Source: Thermoplasmata archaeon (GTDB lineage Archaea; Thermoplasmatota; Thermoplasmata; Thermoplasmatales; Thermoplasmataceae). From it: a stretch of DNA of 7,655 bases. Shown piece by piece: positions 5,982 to 7,655 of the stretch. The notes below the pieces were generated by a model that saw only the letters and a list, made by a program, of their open reading frames with translations, searched no databases and was not told the DNA's origin. The stretch's first letter is position 1, and each line of letters begins with the position of its first letter. The stretch is taken from contig JAJZAR010000067.1 of NCBI GenBank assembly GCA_021799315.1, positions 1-7,655 on the forward strand, given 5' to 3'. Position numbers and translations under genes: made by a program.

Positions 5982-7079
5982 ATGAAAGTTGAAGAAATAA
6001 TGACAGTAAATCCAAAAACAATCGATCAGGAAACAAATGTCTCTCTTGCCATGAACAGAATGAGAAGTGGAAAGATTGCACAGTTACCTGTGGAATCCAG
6101 AGGAAAATATGTAGGTATGATTTCACACAGAGACCTGGTCAGGAAGAAGAGCATACACCTGAATTCTAAGATCAAGAATTATGTAGTTAGAGTTCCGGAG
6201 CTGAAAAAGGATGATTCCATAGAGACAGCCCTCAATCTGATTAAGGAAAGCGCAACTGGTGCTCTTCCCGTTGTGGAAAAGGAGAAAATTATAGGCGTTG
6301 TTTCAAGAACAGACATAATAAGGAAGATAGAAGAATTTCCAGAAGTTTCCAAGCTGAAGGTTTTTGAAATAATGAATGAGGCTTACAGTGCAAACAAGAA
6401 CGAGGATATTGAAGTTGTTATGGAAAAAATAAGAGATCATGACGCAGACTCCATTCCTCTTATAAATGACGAAAACAGGGTAATCGGCCTTTTACGTGCA
6501 AACGAAATTCTTGAATTTCAAATGAAAGAGAAAGGTAGCGATTCAAATTCCCATATAAGAGGGGAAAAAGAGCGCTTTGATATAGATGTGACATCGATTA
6601 TGGAAGATCCCGTTATCTGCTATGAAGATGATGATCTTACCACGGCGGCCATACTCATGGTCAATAAACATATGCACAGCTTGGCGGTATGTGATAAGGG
6701 TCAGCGAATTTCAGGTATATTGACCATGGATGATGTAATAAACACACTGGGGGAATCATCCAGCACAGAGGGGATGCTTGTGAATGTTTCTGGTTTGAGT
6801 TCAGGAGATTCTGATATATACGGAATCATATTTGCAATGGCTGAAAAATTTATGGAAAGATTTTCACGGGTGGCAAACCTGAAGAATGGTAGTTTCAGTG
6901 TTCATGTGGTAAAGCATAAGAGCGAAGAGGGAGGAATCAAATATTCCGTAAGGACAAGACTCCTTGCCAAGAAGGTTAACATGACAGTAAGTTATTCCGG
7001 CTGGAATTTTGGAAAGGTAATGTCTGAAATCTTTGACGTCTATGAAAAAAGGTCTAAGAAGGAGCTGAATAAGGATTGA
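5982..7079 (+). CDS. Four-CBS-domain protein with C-terminal HPF/RaiA-like domain
   Basis: This 365-residue soluble protein has four CBS motifs at about 2-55, 62-115, 126-178 and 202-256, which usually form two Bateman modules binding AMP, ATP or related ligands. Typical CBS hallmarks recur: VEEIMTVNPKTI at the start, LPVESRGKYVGMISHRDL, ALPVVEKEKIIGVVSRTDI, IPLINDENRVIGLL and SGILTMDDV. A polar linker (181-199) separates CBS3 from CBS4. The last 100 residues (264-360) look like beta (MLVNVSGL), long helix (278-297), three strands (around 303-310, 319-329, 333-340) and a final helix (341-357), the order seen in HPF/RaiA ribosome-hibernation domains; this match is by pattern, not by database search. 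It follows the SHMT stop by 5 bases and its own stop overlaps the next gene's TTG. A GTG start at 5973 would add three residues. Confidence 0.88.
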   Translation: MKVEEIMTVNPKTIDQETNVSLAMNRMRSGKIAQLPVESRGKYVGMISHRDLVRKKSIHLNSKIKNYVVRVPELKKDDSIETALNLIKESATGALPVVEKEKIIGVVSRTDIIRKIEEFPEVSKLKVFEIMNEAYSANKNEDIEVVMEKIRDHDADSIPLINDENRVIGLLRANEILEFQMKEKGSDSNSHIRGEKERFDIDVTSIMEDPVICYEDDDLTTAAILMVNKHMHSLAVCDKGQRISGILTMDDVINTLGESSSTEGMLVNVSGLSSGDSDIYGIIFAMAEKFMERFSRVANLKNGSFSVHVVKHKSEEGGIKYSVRTRLLAKKVNMTVSYSGWNFGKVMSEIFDVYEKRSKKELNKD

Positions 7080-7655
7080 CCATTCTGGAATCCATGGATA
7101 AAATTATGGAACTGGCATCACAGCGATCCAGATACTGTGAGGTCAGATTCATGGAATCGGATTCTGTTGCCTCTTCCATGAGAAACTCTGAATTTCTAGG
7201 TGAGGAGACCTCAAGCGAAGAGGGTATTTCCATAAGGATGGTAAACAATTCCATTGCTATGGGATACATATCCTCCTCGGACACACAATCCGTGAAAGAT
7301 ATGATTGAGAGGCTACAGAAAAGGAGCAATATGCCTGGACGAAATTTGATTGATGAATCTGGAAACGTTGTTGACCGATGGGATGAAACAGGAAGGCGGA
7401 AGGTGCAGGACCTGCAGGAATCTGACAGATTTCAGATACTGAAGGAAAATGATAGGGTGATGATTGATCACGACATCACAACGAGAATGAACTTCATCAA
7501 TCATGTGAATACCAGAGAACTCTACATGAACAGTTCAGGTTCACAGATCAGTTCCCAGTTTTCACGAATTGGGTATTTCATGGTTGGTGGTTATAAAAGT
7601 GGAACAAACTTCGAACAGATATACAGGCAATTTGGGACAACCGGAGGTATGGAAG
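7076..7655 (+). CDS. TldD/PmbA-family protein, N-terminal part (cut by window end)
   Basis: The first 193 residues of a TldD/PmbA-family protein are present. In bacteria TldD-TldE form a zinc metalloprotease that trims unfolded or microcin-type peptides; archaeal members are less well studied. Evidence is the N-terminal pattern Y-x-EVR (20-24), an N-S-E stretch at 37-39 where the family has NG-x-LE, SEEGISIRM (47-55) with its small-residue glycine turn, MGYISSS (62-68), and the LYMNSSGSQISSQFS block (149-163) matching the family's N-x-x-G segment. The metal-binding region would lie beyond the window, so protease (TldD) and partner (TldE/PmbA) types cannot be separated. The TTG start overlaps the CBS gene stop (TTGA), with GGAG at 7061-7064 as a distant SD site. 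ATG 7094 is an alternative start six codons in. Confidence 0.8.
   Translation, partial: MTILESMDKIMELASQRSRYCEVRFMESDSVASSMRNSEFLGEETSSEEGISIRMVNNSIAMGYISSSDTQSVKDMIERLQKRSNMPGRNLIDESGNVVDRWDETGRRKVQDLQESDRFQILKENDRVMIDHDITTRMNFINHVNTRELYMNSSGSQISSQFSRIGYFMVGGYKSGTNFEQIYRQFGTTGGME

Noticed and set aside
1..7655. tRNA, rRNA, CRISPR array or insertion sequence
   Set aside because: No cloverleaf, rRNA-like block, regularly spaced repeats, or terminal inverted repeats flanking a transposase were seen; coding is nearly continuous.

Overview
The window looks like a piece of a Thermoplasmatales-type archaeal chromosome. This is inferred from moderate A+T content, archaeal TATA-like boxes, Shine-Dalgarno (SD) sites of the GGAGGTGA type, a cytochrome bd oxidase with a divergent second subunit, an archaeal-style serine hydroxymethyltransferase (SHMT) relative, and a four-CBS protein with an extra C-terminal domain. 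All convincing genes lie on the + strand and are packed closely, several with start and stop codons that overlap. No tRNA, rRNA, CRISPR array or intact mobile element is visible.

Region 1 (1-1362): the last codons of a possible upstream gene run straight into a 12-helix major facilitator transporter that starts at a TTG directly after the upstream TGA. Region 2 (1363-1575): a 213-base spacer with a long imperfect hairpin that runs into a TTTATAAA box, and a second palindromic AT-rich box just upstream of cydA. Region 3 (1576-4707): a respiratory operon of cydA, cydB, a 22-codon mini-ORF with a near-perfect SD site, and a 225-residue seven-helix membrane protein. The cistrons are joined by ATGA, ATGA and TAATG overlaps. 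Region 4 (4708-4803): a spacer with an 8-bp inverted repeat just upstream of a TATA-like stretch, which looks like an operator plus promoter. Region 5 (4804-7655): an SHMT-fold PLP enzyme, a four-CBS protein whose last ~100 residues have the beta-alpha-beta-beta-beta-alpha order of ribosome hibernation (HPF/RaiA) domains, and the start of a TldD/PmbA-family gene cut by the window edge.

The cyd operon encodes a quinol:O2 oxidoreductase in the membrane. CydA keeps the heme and quinol residues in a short Q-loop version. The mini-ORF and the seven-helix protein are candidates for lineage-specific small or accessory subunits. The downstream operon pairs one-carbon or amino-acid PLP chemistry with an adenylate-sensing, possibly ribosome-binding protein. 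The SHMT relative departs from the classic family at several active-site positions, so its exact reaction is open.
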